Source: Kordia sp965283645
Lineage (GTDB): Bacteria > Bacteroidota > Bacteroidia > Flavobacteriales > Flavobacteriaceae
Reading direction: 5' to 3'
Assembly: GCF_965283645.1 (NCBI RefSeq)
Contig: NZ_CBDIPG010000001.1
Coordinates: 2,852,001 to 2,916,000, forward strand
DNA: 64,000 nt
The notes beneath the pieces were generated by a model. The model made no database searches and was not told the origin of the DNA. It was given only the letters and a program-made list of their open reading frames with translations. Both the position numbers and the translations under genes were made by a program. How positions within the stretch are numbered: the stretch's first letter is position 1; every line of letters starts with the position of its first letter. Shown piece by piece: positions 17,611 to 27,094 of this stretch.

Positions 17611-18783
17611 ATGAAAAAAATAAATATACTACTCATTCCTATTGTACTCATATTGGCTTCATGCGGTGGCGGAGCTGAGAAAGATGTAGATACATTAATT
17701 TCAGAAAAAAACATAGAGGCAATTGCTGAAAAAAGAGATGCATTGAAAGCTGAAAAAATGGAGCTTGACGCTAAAATTCAAAAGCTTTCGGATGCAATGG
17801 AAGCAATAAATCCTACGAAAAAGCTTCCGTTGGTTACTACAATTGTAGCAAAAGATACCATTTTTAATCACTTTTTAGAGTTACAAGGAAGTGTTGACAC
17901 GAAGAAGAATATTGTCATAACACCTGAAATGTCTGGAATTTTAAAACAGGTTTTTGTAAAAGAAGGACAACGTGTTTCAAAAGGTCAAATTTTAGCAAGA
18001 GTTGATGATAACGGATTAAGTCAACAATTGGCACAATTGCAAATTCAAACTGACTTTGCAAAAACAACATACGAACGTCAAAAAAGATTATGGGATCAAA
18101 AAATTGGTTCTGAAATTGAGTTTTTACAAACAAAATCGGCATATGAAGGACAACAAAAAGCAGTTGATCAGTTAAAAATTCAAATTGCTAAAACAGCAAT
18201 CCGTGCTCCTTTTTCTGGTGTTATTGATGATGTTATTACAGAACAAGGTTCTGTCGTTGGTGCCGGACAATCGCAAATTATGCGCATTGTAAACTTACGT
18301 GATATGTATATTGAAGCTGTCATCCCTGAAAAATATCTTACAAGCGTTGTAGAAGGTGTTGATGTAGAAGTGTATTTTCCAGTATTAGGAACAACCTCAA
18401 AAGAAAAAATTCGCCAAGCGGCAGATTTTATCAATCCAAACAATCGTACGTACAAAATTGAAATTGGTGTATCCAACAAAGATGGGAAAATCAAACCAAA
18501 CTTAACTGCGAAACTAAAAATTAACGATTATACAAGCGAAAAAGCAATTCTAATTCCACAAAGTGTAATCTCAGAAAATGCTGAAGGTCAACAATATGTA
18601 TTTGTTGCTAATGATATTAACGACAAAACTGCAAAAGCAAAACGTGTTATCATAGAAACAGGTAAAACACAAGGTGATTTCATTGAAATTACAAGCGGAT
18701 TAAAAGATGGCGACGCAGTCATTAAAGAAGGTGCGCGAAGTGTAAAAGATGATCAAGAAATTAAGATCATAACAACCAACTAA
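17611..18783 (+). CDS. RND efflux periplasmic adaptor (membrane fusion) lipoprotein
   Basis: 390 residues with lipoprotein signal MKKINILLIPIVLILASCGGG. A coiled coil at about 30-65 (IEAIAEKRDALKAEKMELDAK) is followed by the biotinyl-lipoyl-like segment VFVKEGQRVSKGQILARVDD, a hairpin, the APFSGVIDDVITEQGSVVGAG half-motif, then beta-barrel and membrane-proximal domains. It links the inner-membrane RND pump to TolC. A 265-base gap precedes it; the gap is AT-rich with no gene and no clear terminator. It lies 10 bases before the RND gene. Confidence 0.94.
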   Translation: MKKINILLIPIVLILASCGGGAEKDVDTLISEKNIEAIAEKRDALKAEKMELDAKIQKLSDAMEAINPTKKLPLVTTIVAKDTIFNHFLELQGSVDTKKNIVITPEMSGILKQVFVKEGQRVSKGQILARVDDNGLSQQLAQLQIQTDFAKTTYERQKRLWDQKIGSEIEFLQTKSAYEGQQKAVDQLKIQIAKTAIRAPFSGVIDDVITEQGSVVGAGQSQIMRIVNLRDMYIEAVIPEKYLTSVVEGVDVEVYFPVLGTTSKEKIRQAADFINPNNRTYKIEIGVSNKDGKIKPNLTAKLKINDYTSEKAILIPQSVISENAEGQQYVFVANDINDKTAKAKRVIIETGKTQGDFIEITSGLKDGDAVIKEGARSVKDDQEIKIITTN

Positions 18784-18793
18784 TCTCTACCAA

Positions 18794-21700
18794 ATGGCTA
18801 ACAAAAAAACAAATAAAGAGTTCATTTTATCCTCTTGGGCGATTGATAATAAAACAATTATCTACATCGTAATGAGCTTAATTCTCGTCTTGGGAATCTC
18901 AGCGTACTTCAGTATGCCGCGAGAAAATTTCCCAGAAGTGATTGAAACAAAAATTTACGTAAGTACCATATATCCTGGAAATACTGCGGAAGATATTGAA
19001 AAACTAATTGTGGATCCGTTAGAAGATCGACTCAAAAACGTAAGTGGCGTTGTAGAAGTTACCTCTACATCACAAGAAGATTACGGAATTATTATTGTTG
19101 AATTTGATGAAAAAATAAGCGTCGAATCAGCAAAACTCAAAGTAAAAGATGAAGTTGATGCGGAAAAAGGTGGCGAAGATTGGCCAACATTCAATGGCGC
19201 AAAAGTAGAGCCAACGGTATTCAATCTAAATCTTTCGGAAGAACAACCTATTTTAAACATCAACATTTCAGGAAACTACCCGGTAGATAAACTAAAAGAG
19301 TTTGCCGAAGTACTAGAAGATGATATCGAAGATTTAATCGAAATTAAACAAGTTGATATTCGTGGTGCGCAAGAAAAAGAAGTAGAAGTTGCTGTTGATG
19401 TATACAAAATGATGGCGGCACAAGTAAACTTTGATGATGTTAGAGGCGCTATTGCAAACGGAAATATGACAATTTCTGCAGGAAACATGATTTCCTCAGG
19501 ACAACGACGTACGATTAGAATTATTGGTGAAATTGAAAATCCAAAACAACTTAATGATTTTGTAGTAAAATCAATTGATGGTCCTGTATATCTTAGAGAT
19601 ATTGCCGAAGTACGTTTTAAAGAAGAGGACAAAACTACATACGCACGTAAATTCTCAGAAGATAAAGATATCATTGCACGTGATGTAGTCATGCTAGATG
19701 TAAAAAAACGTGCAGGAGAAAACATGGTTGCCGCCGCAGAACAAATTAGTGACATCATTAAAGATTTCAAAGAAGATCACAAAGACTTAGATGTTTCTGT
19801 AACAAATGATCAATCTGAAAAAACAATCAATCAAGTAAATGACTTGGTAAACAACATTATTTTCGGAATCATTCTAGTGGTTTTTGTATTGATGTTCTTC
19901 TTAGGATTTAGAAATGCATTATTCGTGGGATTGGCAATTCCAATGTCAATGTTTATGTCGTTTGTCATTCTAGATTTATTTGGATACACCATGAATACCA
20001 TGATTCTGTTCGCCTTAATTATGGGACTTGGAATGCTGGTAGATAATGGAATTGTAGTCGTTGAAAACGTATATCGTTTAATGGATGAAGAAGGCATGAG
20101 CCGAATTGAAGCTGCAAAAAAAGGTATTGGCGAAATTGCTTTTCCAATTATCATATCTACCTTAACAACAGTTGCCGCCTTTGTTCCGCTTGGAATGTGG
20201 CCTGGAACTATGGGACAATTCATGATTTATTTCCCAATTACGCTTTCTGTCGTATTAGGTTCTTCCCTATTTGTTGCCATATTTATCAACTCGTTAATGG
20301 TGTCTCAATTTATGGAAGTTGGCGAGCGCAAACTAAAAATACGTCAACTCATTATTATAAGTATCGTTCTTGGATTTCTTGGAATTTTATGCCTAATCAT
20401 TGGTGGAGCGGCAAAAGGTTTAGGAACATTACTCATATTTATTGCCATCATGTTTTGGGTTTATAAATACATCTTAAAACCGATGGCGCGTTTCTTTCAA
20501 AACAGAATTTTAGCGGCGTTAGAACGTGCGTACGAACGTTTCTTACGATTTGCTCTTGGTGGTTGGAGACCGTATTTATTTACTATAGGAACATTTATAT
20601 TACTGTTTTTAGCATTTGGATTTTTTGGGGCATCTATGGCGAGCAAACGTACCAAAGTAGAATTTTTTCCAGACAATAAACCAAATCAAATTATTGTTTA
20701 CATTGAATATCCGCAAGGAACAGCTATTGAAAAAACGAACAATATTACCCAAGAAATTGAAGCGCGTGTATACGAAGTGTTAAATGGTGAAGAATACATG
20801 GATAATGGCAAAAACTTCTTGGTAGAATCTGCCGTTTCACAAGTTGGTGAAGGTGCTGGAAATCCGCAAACCGATGGTGGTTCGGCGGCAGAAATGCCAC
20901 ACAAAGCAAAAATCACAGCTTCCATGCGCGAATACAAATTCCGTAAAGGAGAAGATAGCGAAATATTACGCCAAAAAGTAACCGAAGCTTTAAAAGGAAT
21001 TTATCCTGGAGTTGCTATTTCGGTAGAAAAAGATGCCGTTGGTCCGCCAACAGGTTATCCGATTAATATTGAATTGGAAGGTGAAGATTATACACAACTT
21101 ATTGCAGAAGCAGAACGTATGCGTGATATTATCAATACTAAAAATATTGCAGGTATTGAAGAATTAAAAATTGACGTAAACAAAGGAAAACCAGCAATGC
21201 AAGTTGTTATAGACAGAGAAAAAGCTGGAGAATTAGGTGTTTCGGCTGGGCAAGTTGGGCAACAATTACGAAATTCGTTATTTGGTGTCAAAGCAGCAGT
21301 TTACAAAGAAGATGGAGAAGATTATGATATCTACGTTCGTTTCAATAAAGATAACAGATACAACATAAGCTCGTTGTTCAACCAAAAAATGATTTTCAGA
21401 AATCAAATGGGGCAGTTAAAAGAAATTCCTGTGTCTGCGGTTGTAAAACGAAACAATACGTCTGGTTTTAGTGCCATAAAACACAAACAGAAAAAACGTG
21501 TGGTAACAGTGTATTCAGGGATGTCTCCCGGGTTTACGGATGCTGGTGCCATTGTAGCGCAAATTCAGGCAGCAATGGCAGATTTTAAACCTGACGGAGT
21601 AGAAATTGATTATACAGGACAAATTGAAGAACAAAACAAGCAACAGGCATTCTTAGGAAGCGCATTCTTTGCTGGTTTAGGTTTAATTATGTTAATCTTA

Positions 21701-22366
21701 ATTTTCCAATTTAGTTCCATCTCAAAACCAACAATCATTATGATTGCTATTTTCTTAAGTTTAATTGGTGTTTTTGGTGGAATATTAATTACAGGTGCGC
21801 CATTTGTAATTATGATGACAATGATGGGAATTATTTCCTTGGCGGGAATTGTGGTAAACAATGGTGTAGTTTTACTCGACTACAATCAATTACTCATTGA
21901 TCGTAAAAAAGAAGAACTTGAAATTCCTGAAGACAAATATTTACCTATTGACGAAGTATTCAATACTGTTGTACGAAGTGGAAAAGCACGTTTGCGTCCA
22001 GTATTGCTAACCGCAATTACAACCGTATTAGGATTAATTCCGTTGGCAATTGGATTCAATATTGACTTCTTCTCACTATTCAGCGATTTTGATCCGAAAA
22101 TATATATTGGTGGAGACAACGTAATTTTCTGGGGACCATTAGCATGGACAGTAATCTATGGATTAATTATTGCGACATTCCTTACGTTAATTATTGTTCC
22201 AATACTATTTTTCCTAATCACGAAATTCAAATTCTGGTTATTCAAAAGTAAACGACCTATCACAGATGAAGTTGTTGAAACTAAAAATAACGTTGAAGAC
22301 AATAATGAAAACGGAGATGAAGACTTAGATATCAACGAAATTGATTTGCCAATAGAAACGGTATAA
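18794..22366 (+). CDS. Efflux RND transporter permease
   Basis: 1190 residues, AcrB/HAE family. Twelve membrane helices are arranged as one N-terminal helix, a large periplasmic loop, a cluster of helices (about 350-540), a second periplasmic loop and a final cluster. The proton-relay Asp lies in GLGMLVDNGIVVVENVYRL on TM4. Duplicated elements such as TTVAAFVPLG and TTVLGLIPLA are seen. A charged C-terminal tail (NNVEDNNENGDEDLD) is unusual but common in Flavobacteria. With the adaptor and TolC-like protein it forms a drug, bile-type or lipid exporter; the substrate is not predictable, and no CzcA-type metal motif was recognised. Confidence 0.95.
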   Translation: MANKKTNKEFILSSWAIDNKTIIYIVMSLILVLGISAYFSMPRENFPEVIETKIYVSTIYPGNTAEDIEKLIVDPLEDRLKNVSGVVEVTSTSQEDYGIIIVEFDEKISVESAKLKVKDEVDAEKGGEDWPTFNGAKVEPTVFNLNLSEEQPILNINISGNYPVDKLKEFAEVLEDDIEDLIEIKQVDIRGAQEKEVEVAVDVYKMMAAQVNFDDVRGAIANGNMTISAGNMISSGQRRTIRIIGEIENPKQLNDFVVKSIDGPVYLRDIAEVRFKEEDKTTYARKFSEDKDIIARDVVMLDVKKRAGENMVAAAEQISDIIKDFKEDHKDLDVSVTNDQSEKTINQVNDLVNNIIFGIILVVFVLMFFLGFRNALFVGLAIPMSMFMSFVILDLFGYTMNTMILFALIMGLGMLVDNGIVVVENVYRLMDEEGMSRIEAAKKGIGEIAFPIIISTLTTVAAFVPLGMWPGTMGQFMIYFPITLSVVLGSSLFVAIFINSLMVSQFMEVGERKLKIRQLIIISIVLGFLGILCLIIGGAAKGLGTLLIFIAIMFWVYKYILKPMARFFQNRILAALERAYERFLRFALGGWRPYLFTIGTFILLFLAFGFFGASMASKRTKVEFFPDNKPNQIIVYIEYPQGTAIEKTNNITQEIEARVYEVLNGEEYMDNGKNFLVESAVSQVGEGAGNPQTDGGSAAEMPHKAKITASMREYKFRKGEDSEILRQKVTEALKGIYPGVAISVEKDAVGPPTGYPINIELEGEDYTQLIAEAERMRDIINTKNIAGIEELKIDVNKGKPAMQVVIDREKAGELGVSAGQVGQQLRNSLFGVKAAVYKEDGEDYDIYVRFNKDNRYNISSLFNQKMIFRNQMGQLKEIPVSAVVKRNNTSGFSAIKHKQKKRVVTVYSGMSPGFTDAGAIVAQIQAAMADFKPDGVEIDYTGQIEEQNKQQAFLGSAFFAGLGLIMLILIFQFSSISKPTIIMIAIFLSLIGVFGGILITGAPFVIMMTMMGIISLAGIVVNNGVVLLDYNQLLIDRKKEELEIPEDKYLPIDEVFNTVVRSGKARLRPVLLTAITTVLGLIPLAIGFNIDFFSLFSDFDPKIYIGGDNVIFWGPLAWTVIYGLIIATFLTLIIVPILFFLITKFKFWLFKSKRPITDEVVETKNNVEDNNENGDEDLDINEIDLPIETV

Positions 22367-22385
22367 AATCATAAAGTAATACATG

Positions 22386-22415
22386 AAAACTCTGCTCAAA
22401 AGGCGGAGTTTTTTT
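22386..22415 (+). terminator. Terminator of efflux operon
   Basis: AACTCTGC, loop, GCGGAGTT and T run, 20 bases after the RND stop; one G-T pair in the stem. Confidence 0.85.
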
Positions 22416-22870
22416 ATGTAGCAAAGTTTACGTCAAGCTTCCTATAGTTCGTTAAATTTGAGCATAAAAACAACTAGCAAATCAAAAAGTATTAGTTTTG
22501 GAAACTATATAGAACAGTACACTAAAATGAAAAGCAAACAGAAGTTCGCTAATTACTCATAGTTAATACTCACTCCTTGCTAATTACTATCGTTTATATC
22601 GTATTTGGGCGATAACAAGATCGACTAGCTGCTATACGAACGAACGTCTGACGATGCGCCGCCTAAAATTTTATTTTCTTTTAAAATTAACAATGGATTT
22701 TTTGTTGATGTTTAATGATTTAATATTTACAGAATTAAAGAACGAAAATAATTACGAAATAAACAATAAGGAAAATTCCCCTTTAACATTTAGCCTGTGA
22801 GTTATTTCATTAAATGCAAAACCACTTCTTAGATTTACGTTAAGGAAAAAGATATACAAATAGAAAACAA
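22416..22870. other. AT-rich gap with no gene
   Basis: 455 bases with no credible ORF. A short segment around 22590-22665 (ATCGTATTTGGGCGAT, then ACGAACGAACGTCTGACGAT) is more GC-rich and partly palindromic, like other intergenic repeats in this window, but no second copy was identified here. Confidence 0.4.
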
Positions 22871-22906
22871 AAAAATCCCCAAATCTCATTGAGACTTGGG
22901 GATTTT
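22871..22906 (-). terminator. Terminator after MORN-type gene
   Basis: AATCCCCAAATCTC, 3-base loop, GAGACTTGGGGATT. The T run lies on the minus strand, 18 bases after the stop of the gene ending at 22924. Confidence 0.85.
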
Positions 22907-22923
22907 GTATGATCGTAATTTTT

Positions 22924-23280
22924 TTATTTATTGCTCACAACCGGATTTGTATTTTTCCAGTTATTAACGCCAACAATTCTACTATTAGAATAATCTACTT
23001 CGCTTAAACTATTTGCACTCCAGAAAAACCATTTTCCAACTTTCTTTCCATTTTCGTAATTTCCAACGGCAACTTTCTTTCCGTTTGTATCATACGACTT
23101 CCATTCTCCTTGTAACTTTCCTTCTTTGTTGAAAAATCCTGTTTGTGCAACAGCTCCATTATTATGAAAATAAGTAGCTTCAATTACATCTCCTTTTTTC
23201 TCTAATGTTGGCTTGTTGTTTTGTGCGAATGCAACTGTTCCTGAAAGGAAGAACACTGCTATTATAAGTAACTTTTTCAT
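22924..23280 (-). CDS. Exported MORN/YwqK-type repeat protein
   Basis: 118 residues with a signal peptide (MKKLLIIAVFFLSGTVAFAQ). The mature part has three short repeats of the MORN/YwqK kind: YFHNNGAVAQTGFFNKEGKLQ, then GEWKSYDTNGKKVAVGNYENG and KKVGKWFFWS. Such proteins are common in Flavobacteria and are often labelled YwqK-family antitoxin, without evidence that they act that way. Likely periplasmic; monocistronic with its own terminator. Function unknown. Confidence 0.85.
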   Translation of the reverse strand: MKKLLIIAVFFLSGTVAFAQNNKPTLEKKGDVIEATYFHNNGAVAQTGFFNKEGKLQGEWKSYDTNGKKVAVGNYENGKKVGKWFFWSANSLSEVDYSNSRIVGVNNWKNTNPVVSNK

Positions 23281-23506
23281 ATCTATATATTTTTAAATGA
23301 CTTGGGCTTATTAATAATTACGTTACAAACTTAACTATTTTTTTACTTTTAAACAACATTTACGTAACATTAAATTAACATTGAAGCTTTAACAAGCTAA
23401 TTTTCAACAACTTAAATATTAACACATATATCCTTCTTACATAAAAAAGGGTGAAAACACCTAGTAGTATTTAGGATATACATGGCTGAAATCGTTGACA
23501 GAACAA

Positions 23507-23528
23507 TCTAGTTTTGGGAAAAACTAGA
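23507..23528 (+). promoter_or_regulatory. Leader hairpin upstream of DUF6345 gene
   Basis: TCTAGTTTT, 4-base loop GGGA, AAAACTAGA: a perfect 9-base stem, 24 bases before the ATG at 23553. A 9-codon frame (MAEIVDRTI, 23482-23511) ends inside the left arm. Confidence 0.5.
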
Positions 23529-23552
23529 TTAAAAAAATTAAAACTACTATTT

Positions 23553-24230
23553 ATGGGAGCAATTGGAATTGAATGGGTAAATCAATACAACGGAAATGCA
23601 TCTGACCTTAGTAACAATGACGATAATGCAAGAGGTTTTTACAACACATTAGCTGGTGTAAAACAATTTGATTACGGAGATAACTTAGCTTGGGATCGAG
23701 ATTTTGAAGAATCAGGAAAAGGTTCTCCATCGTCAGGAACCGATACAACTTATGCCGACAATGTAGATATTGCCTTCTTTTCTGGTCATGGATCAAGAAG
23801 TTACTTATTGTTTGGAAGAAACGATTTAGACGATGGGAAAGCTCGAAATACTGAAATGGAACTTGGTGACAAAGACTTGGAATGGATCGTTTTTGATGGC
23901 TGTAACGCCTTAGATTCTAACGATGTTTTTAATCGTTGGGGTTGGGGAGTTTTTAAAGGATTGCATTTTATATTAGGTTTTGCTACTATTTGTTATGACC
24001 GCAGTGATCGTGGAGAAAAGTTTGCAAAACGTTTAAATGACTCTTGGACGGTTCGCGAATCATGGATAAAAGCCTGTGTAGAAACTGAGCCTGTAGCAAC
24101 AGAATGGGCATATTTGCGCGCAAACGAAGGAAGTATCAACACATTTAGCGATCATTGGCATGGAAAGGGTTCTGTAAGTGCCGATCCTGATAATCCTACG
24201 CAATTAGCGTATGCAAAAGGAAGTTGTTAA
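23553..24230 (+). CDS. DUF6345-type protein with clan CD (caspase-like) His/Cys dyad
   Basis: 225 residues from the ATG at 23553; an upstream TTG at 23514 lies inside a hairpin and is less likely. There is no signal peptide. IGIEWVNQYNG near the N-terminus, the hydrophobic strand VDIAFFSGHGS (His79) and WIVFDGCNAL (Cys117) match the clan CD peptidase plan, in which a strand ending in H-G is followed by a strand ending in G-C, as in caspases, gingipains and clostripain. I recognise it as a DUF6345 protein. Protease activity is an inference from the motif; the family is uncharacterised. Later ILGFATICYDRSDRGEKFA and SWIKACVETEPVATEWAY fit a bound substrate or dimer region. The next gene, 30 bases downstream, is its likely partner. 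Confidence 0.8.
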   Translation: MGAIGIEWVNQYNGNASDLSNNDDNARGFYNTLAGVKQFDYGDNLAWDRDFEESGKGSPSSGTDTTYADNVDIAFFSGHGSRSYLLFGRNDLDDGKARNTEMELGDKDLEWIVFDGCNALDSNDVFNRWGWGVFKGLHFILGFATICYDRSDRGEKFAKRLNDSWTVRESWIKACVETEPVATEWAYLRANEGSINTFSDHWHGKGSVSADPDNPTQLAYAKGSC

Positions 24231-24260
24231 CATTCAAAATCATCAAAAAAATAATATAAA

Positions 24261-25160
24261 ATGAAAGATTCATTATTCAAATTCAATACAAAATTACCAA
24301 AACACGTTGGACAGGTACCAATGTATAAAACATTTCACTTTGATACTGCCTCGGCTAAAAACAAAGAATATGCAAATTATATTGCAAAACGCACAGAATT
24401 TTTACGTTCAAACTTCAAAACTGAAGGAGAATTAAGAGATTTAGGAGATCAATTACTGATTAGAAACGATAAAGAAGCCTTAGAGATATACACTGGAAGT
24501 GACTCATTTTGGTGGACAGATCGTGAAAACGCGTATAGTGAAAACAGAGAACTTTCTAAAAATTTACCTTCTGAACAAGAAGCCATTCGCAGTGCAAAAA
24601 AACTTTTAGAGCAACTTAAAATTGATGAAAGTACGATGAAAGTACATTCAGTTTCAAACTCATTTGCCGCAACAAGCGAATCACCAAAAGATACAGCTAC
24701 TAAAGAATTTCCAACAAGTGTAAATGTAAACTTTACACACGAATTGGAAGGTTTTCCAATATTCGGATCGGGTGCAAAAACACAAATATCATTTGTAAAC
24801 AATGACCAATTGGTTCAATTTGTGCACTTTAACAGAATTCCAAAACAGGAAGGAAAAGCGGAAGTAATTTTACCCGAAGAAGCAGTGCAACAAGTGTTTG
24901 ACAACTTTAGATTTGCAGTCATTAAAGAACAAGGGAAGAGCTCAGGCGAAATTACAGATGTAAGTCTCGGATACTACGCGGCGAGTCCTTCAGACTTACA
25001 ACGATTCTTAATTCCAGTATACAAAGTACAAGGAAACGTATCTACTCCAGAGTTGGAAAATTATGATTTCAACCTATATGTAATCGCAGCTAAAGAAAGT
25101 CAGGAAATGGCAAAACGCAAAGGGCAAACAAATCAAGCATTAGAAACTGTCTTTAATTAA
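24261..25160 (+). CDS. Partner protein of DUF6345 protein, unknown function
   Basis: 299 residues without signal peptide or membrane helix. It begins MKDSLFKFNTKLPKHVGQVP MYKTF (a YKTF strand), continues with SEQEAIRSAKKLLEQLKID (helix) and VNVNFTHELEGFPIFGSGAK (two strands), and ends with FLIPVYKVQGNV. This alternation of helix and F-x-x-x-L-x-G-x-P-x-x-G strands resembles PepSY-like repeats. My recollection is that in many DUF6345 proteins a domain like this is fused N-terminal to the DUF6345 domain, so here a two-gene version may exist. It sits 30 bases after the dyad protein and before a shared terminator, so the two form one operon. It could be an inhibitor, prodomain or substrate; none is proven. 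Confidence 0.75.
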   Translation: MKDSLFKFNTKLPKHVGQVPMYKTFHFDTASAKNKEYANYIAKRTEFLRSNFKTEGELRDLGDQLLIRNDKEALEIYTGSDSFWWTDRENAYSENRELSKNLPSEQEAIRSAKKLLEQLKIDESTMKVHSVSNSFAATSESPKDTATKEFPTSVNVNFTHELEGFPIFGSGAKTQISFVNNDQLVQFVHFNRIPKQEGKAEVILPEEAVQQVFDNFRFAVIKEQGKSSGEITDVSLGYYAASPSDLQRFLIPVYKVQGNVSTPELENYDFNLYVIAAKESQEMAKRKGQTNQALETVFN

Positions 25161-25178
25161 TACAACTTTAACCATACT

Positions 25179-25211
25179 AAAACGCTTTGCAATTGTTGTG
25201 GAGCGTTTTTA
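25179..25211. terminator. Terminator between DUF6345 operon and dxs
   Basis: AAAACGCT, 15-base loop, AGCGTTTTT; T runs on both strands between convergent genes. Confidence 0.75.
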
Positions 25212-25245
25212 CTTCTTTTCTCTTTTTAAGAAATTCAATACTAAT

Positions 25246-27012
25246 TTATAATAAAGAAGCCAACAACTCTTTAATTGTATCTTTAGAAATACCACATGTT
25301 GCATGCAACTCTTCAACTGTTCCATGTTCTATAAAACGATCTGGAATGCCAAGTACACGTAGCGTATTTGTATAATTATATCGCGAAGCAAATTCAGTAA
25401 TAGCACTTCCAAAACCGCCTTTTATTGTTCCGTCTTCAACCGTAATTATCGTTTTGAATTTTTTGAAAATATGATGTAATAATATTTCGTCCAACGGTTT
25501 TACAAACTGCATATCATACTGTGCTACTTTTTCAGAAAAATCAACTTCTTTCAAAACATCAATAACAGTATTTCCGATAGCTCCTATACTCAAAATAGCA
25601 ACCTCAGAACCTTCTTGAATGCAAATTCCTTTACCAATTTCAATAGCAGAAAACGGTTGTTTCCAATCGTGTAGAACGCCGCGACCTCTTGGATATCGAA
25701 TCGCAATTGGATGTTTCAAGCCAAGTTGAGCTGTATACATTATATTTCGTAATGCGACTTCATTTAAAGGTGCAAAAATGATAAGATTTGGAATACAACG
25801 TAAATATGCCAAATCGAACACTCCATGATGTGTTGCACCATCTTCTCCAACCAATCCGGCTCTGTCTAAACAAAAAATTACGGGTAAATTCTGCAAAGCT
25901 ACATCGTGAATTACTTGGTCATATGCACGTTGTAAAAACGTAGAATATACATTGCAAAACGGAATTAAACCTTGTGTTGCCATTCCGGCGGCTAAAGTTA
26001 CGGCGTGTTGTTCGGCAATTCCAACATCAAAAGCACGATCAGGAATTGCTTCCATCATATACTTTAACGAACTTCCTGTAGGCATGGCTGGTGTAATTCC
26101 AACAATGTTTTCATTCTTTTTAGCAAGTTCTACAATTGTATGTCCAAAAACATCTTGAAACTTTGGTGGTAAATGCGAGGTGTTTTTTGGTGTTAATTCG
26201 CCAGTAATTTTATCAAACTTTCCTGGCGCATGATACTTTACTTGATCTTCTTCAGCTTTCTGCAATCCTTTTCCTTTGGTAGTAATTACATGTAAAAACT
26301 TTGGACCTTTTACGGTTTTCAAACGTTCCAATTCGGCAATAACACTAAAAACATCATGCCCGTCAATTGGTCCAGAATAGTCAAAATTTAACGCTTCAAA
26401 AATATTATCTTGCTTCTCTGCACCTTTCTTAACATTTGTTAAATACTGTTTCAACGCGCCAACACTTGGGTCAATTCCGATAGCGTTGTCATTCAGGATA
26501 ATCAATATATTCGTATCCGTTACGCCAGCATGATTCATGGCTTCAAATGCCATTCCACTTGCAATGGAAGCATCACCGACAACGGCAATATGTTGTTTGG
26601 AAAAATTCTTTTGTAACTTGGATGCAATTGCCATTCCTAAAGCCGCAGAAATCGCCGTAGATGAATGTCCAACACCAAATGTATCATAGTCACTTTCGTC
26701 ACGTTTAGGAAAGCCAGAAATCCCGTTACGTCTTCTATTTGTATGAAAAACGTCTCTGCGCTCTGTTAAAATTTTATGTCCATACGCTTGATGCCCAACA
26801 TCCCAAACGAGTAAATCATTTGGCGTGTCAAACACGTAATGCAAGGCAATTGTTAATTCAACAACACCCAAACTTGCACCTAAATGTCCTTCTTTCGTAG
26901 CAACAATATCAATTATAAATTCACGTAATTCTTTTGCAATTTGTGGCAATTCCTCTTTGGAAATTTTTCGTAAATCTATAGGTGAATTTATATGTGAAAG
27001 TAAATTTTTCAT
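25246..27012 (-). CDS. dxs: 1-deoxy-D-xylulose-5-phosphate synthase
   Basis: 588 residues, the thiamine-diphosphate enzyme that condenses pyruvate and glyceraldehyde-3-phosphate in the MEP isoprenoid pathway. The TPP motif appears as VVGDASIASGMAFEAMNHAG through ILNDN, with GDA in place of the textbook GDG. The N-terminal DVGHQAYGHKILTERRD and the C-terminal transketolase part (DRAGLVGEDGATHHGVFD, PRGRG) are intact. It is about 30 residues shorter than the E. coli enzyme, usual for Bacteroidetes. It supplies the IPP used by the polyprenyl synthase elsewhere in the window. Confidence 0.97.
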   Translation of the reverse strand: MKNLLSHINSPIDLRKISKEELPQIAKELREFIIDIVATKEGHLGASLGVVELTIALHYVFDTPNDLLVWDVGHQAYGHKILTERRDVFHTNRRRNGISGFPKRDESDYDTFGVGHSSTAISAALGMAIASKLQKNFSKQHIAVVGDASIASGMAFEAMNHAGVTDTNILIILNDNAIGIDPSVGALKQYLTNVKKGAEKQDNIFEALNFDYSGPIDGHDVFSVIAELERLKTVKGPKFLHVITTKGKGLQKAEEDQVKYHAPGKFDKITGELTPKNTSHLPPKFQDVFGHTIVELAKKNENIVGITPAMPTGSSLKYMMEAIPDRAFDVGIAEQHAVTLAAGMATQGLIPFCNVYSTFLQRAYDQVIHDVALQNLPVIFCLDRAGLVGEDGATHHGVFDLAYLRCIPNLIIFAPLNEVALRNIMYTAQLGLKHPIAIRYPRGRGVLHDWKQPFSAIEIGKGICIQEGSEVAILSIGAIGNTVIDVLKEVDFSEKVAQYDMQFVKPLDEILLHHIFKKFKTIITVEDGTIKGGFGSAITEFASRYNYTNTLRVLGIPDRFIEHGTVEELHATCGISKDTIKELLASLL

Positions 27013-27094
27013 GTATGCATTAATGATTACAAAACTACGATTTTTGAAGTTGGTTCGCTAAAAACTTAGTAGTTTTACTGTAGAATCTATTTCT

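Noticed and set aside
18794..22366. Reading the RND pump as a heavy-metal (CzcA) exporter
   Set aside because: No metal-specific motif was seen in its membrane helices and the operon begins with a TetR regulator, more typical of organic substrates.
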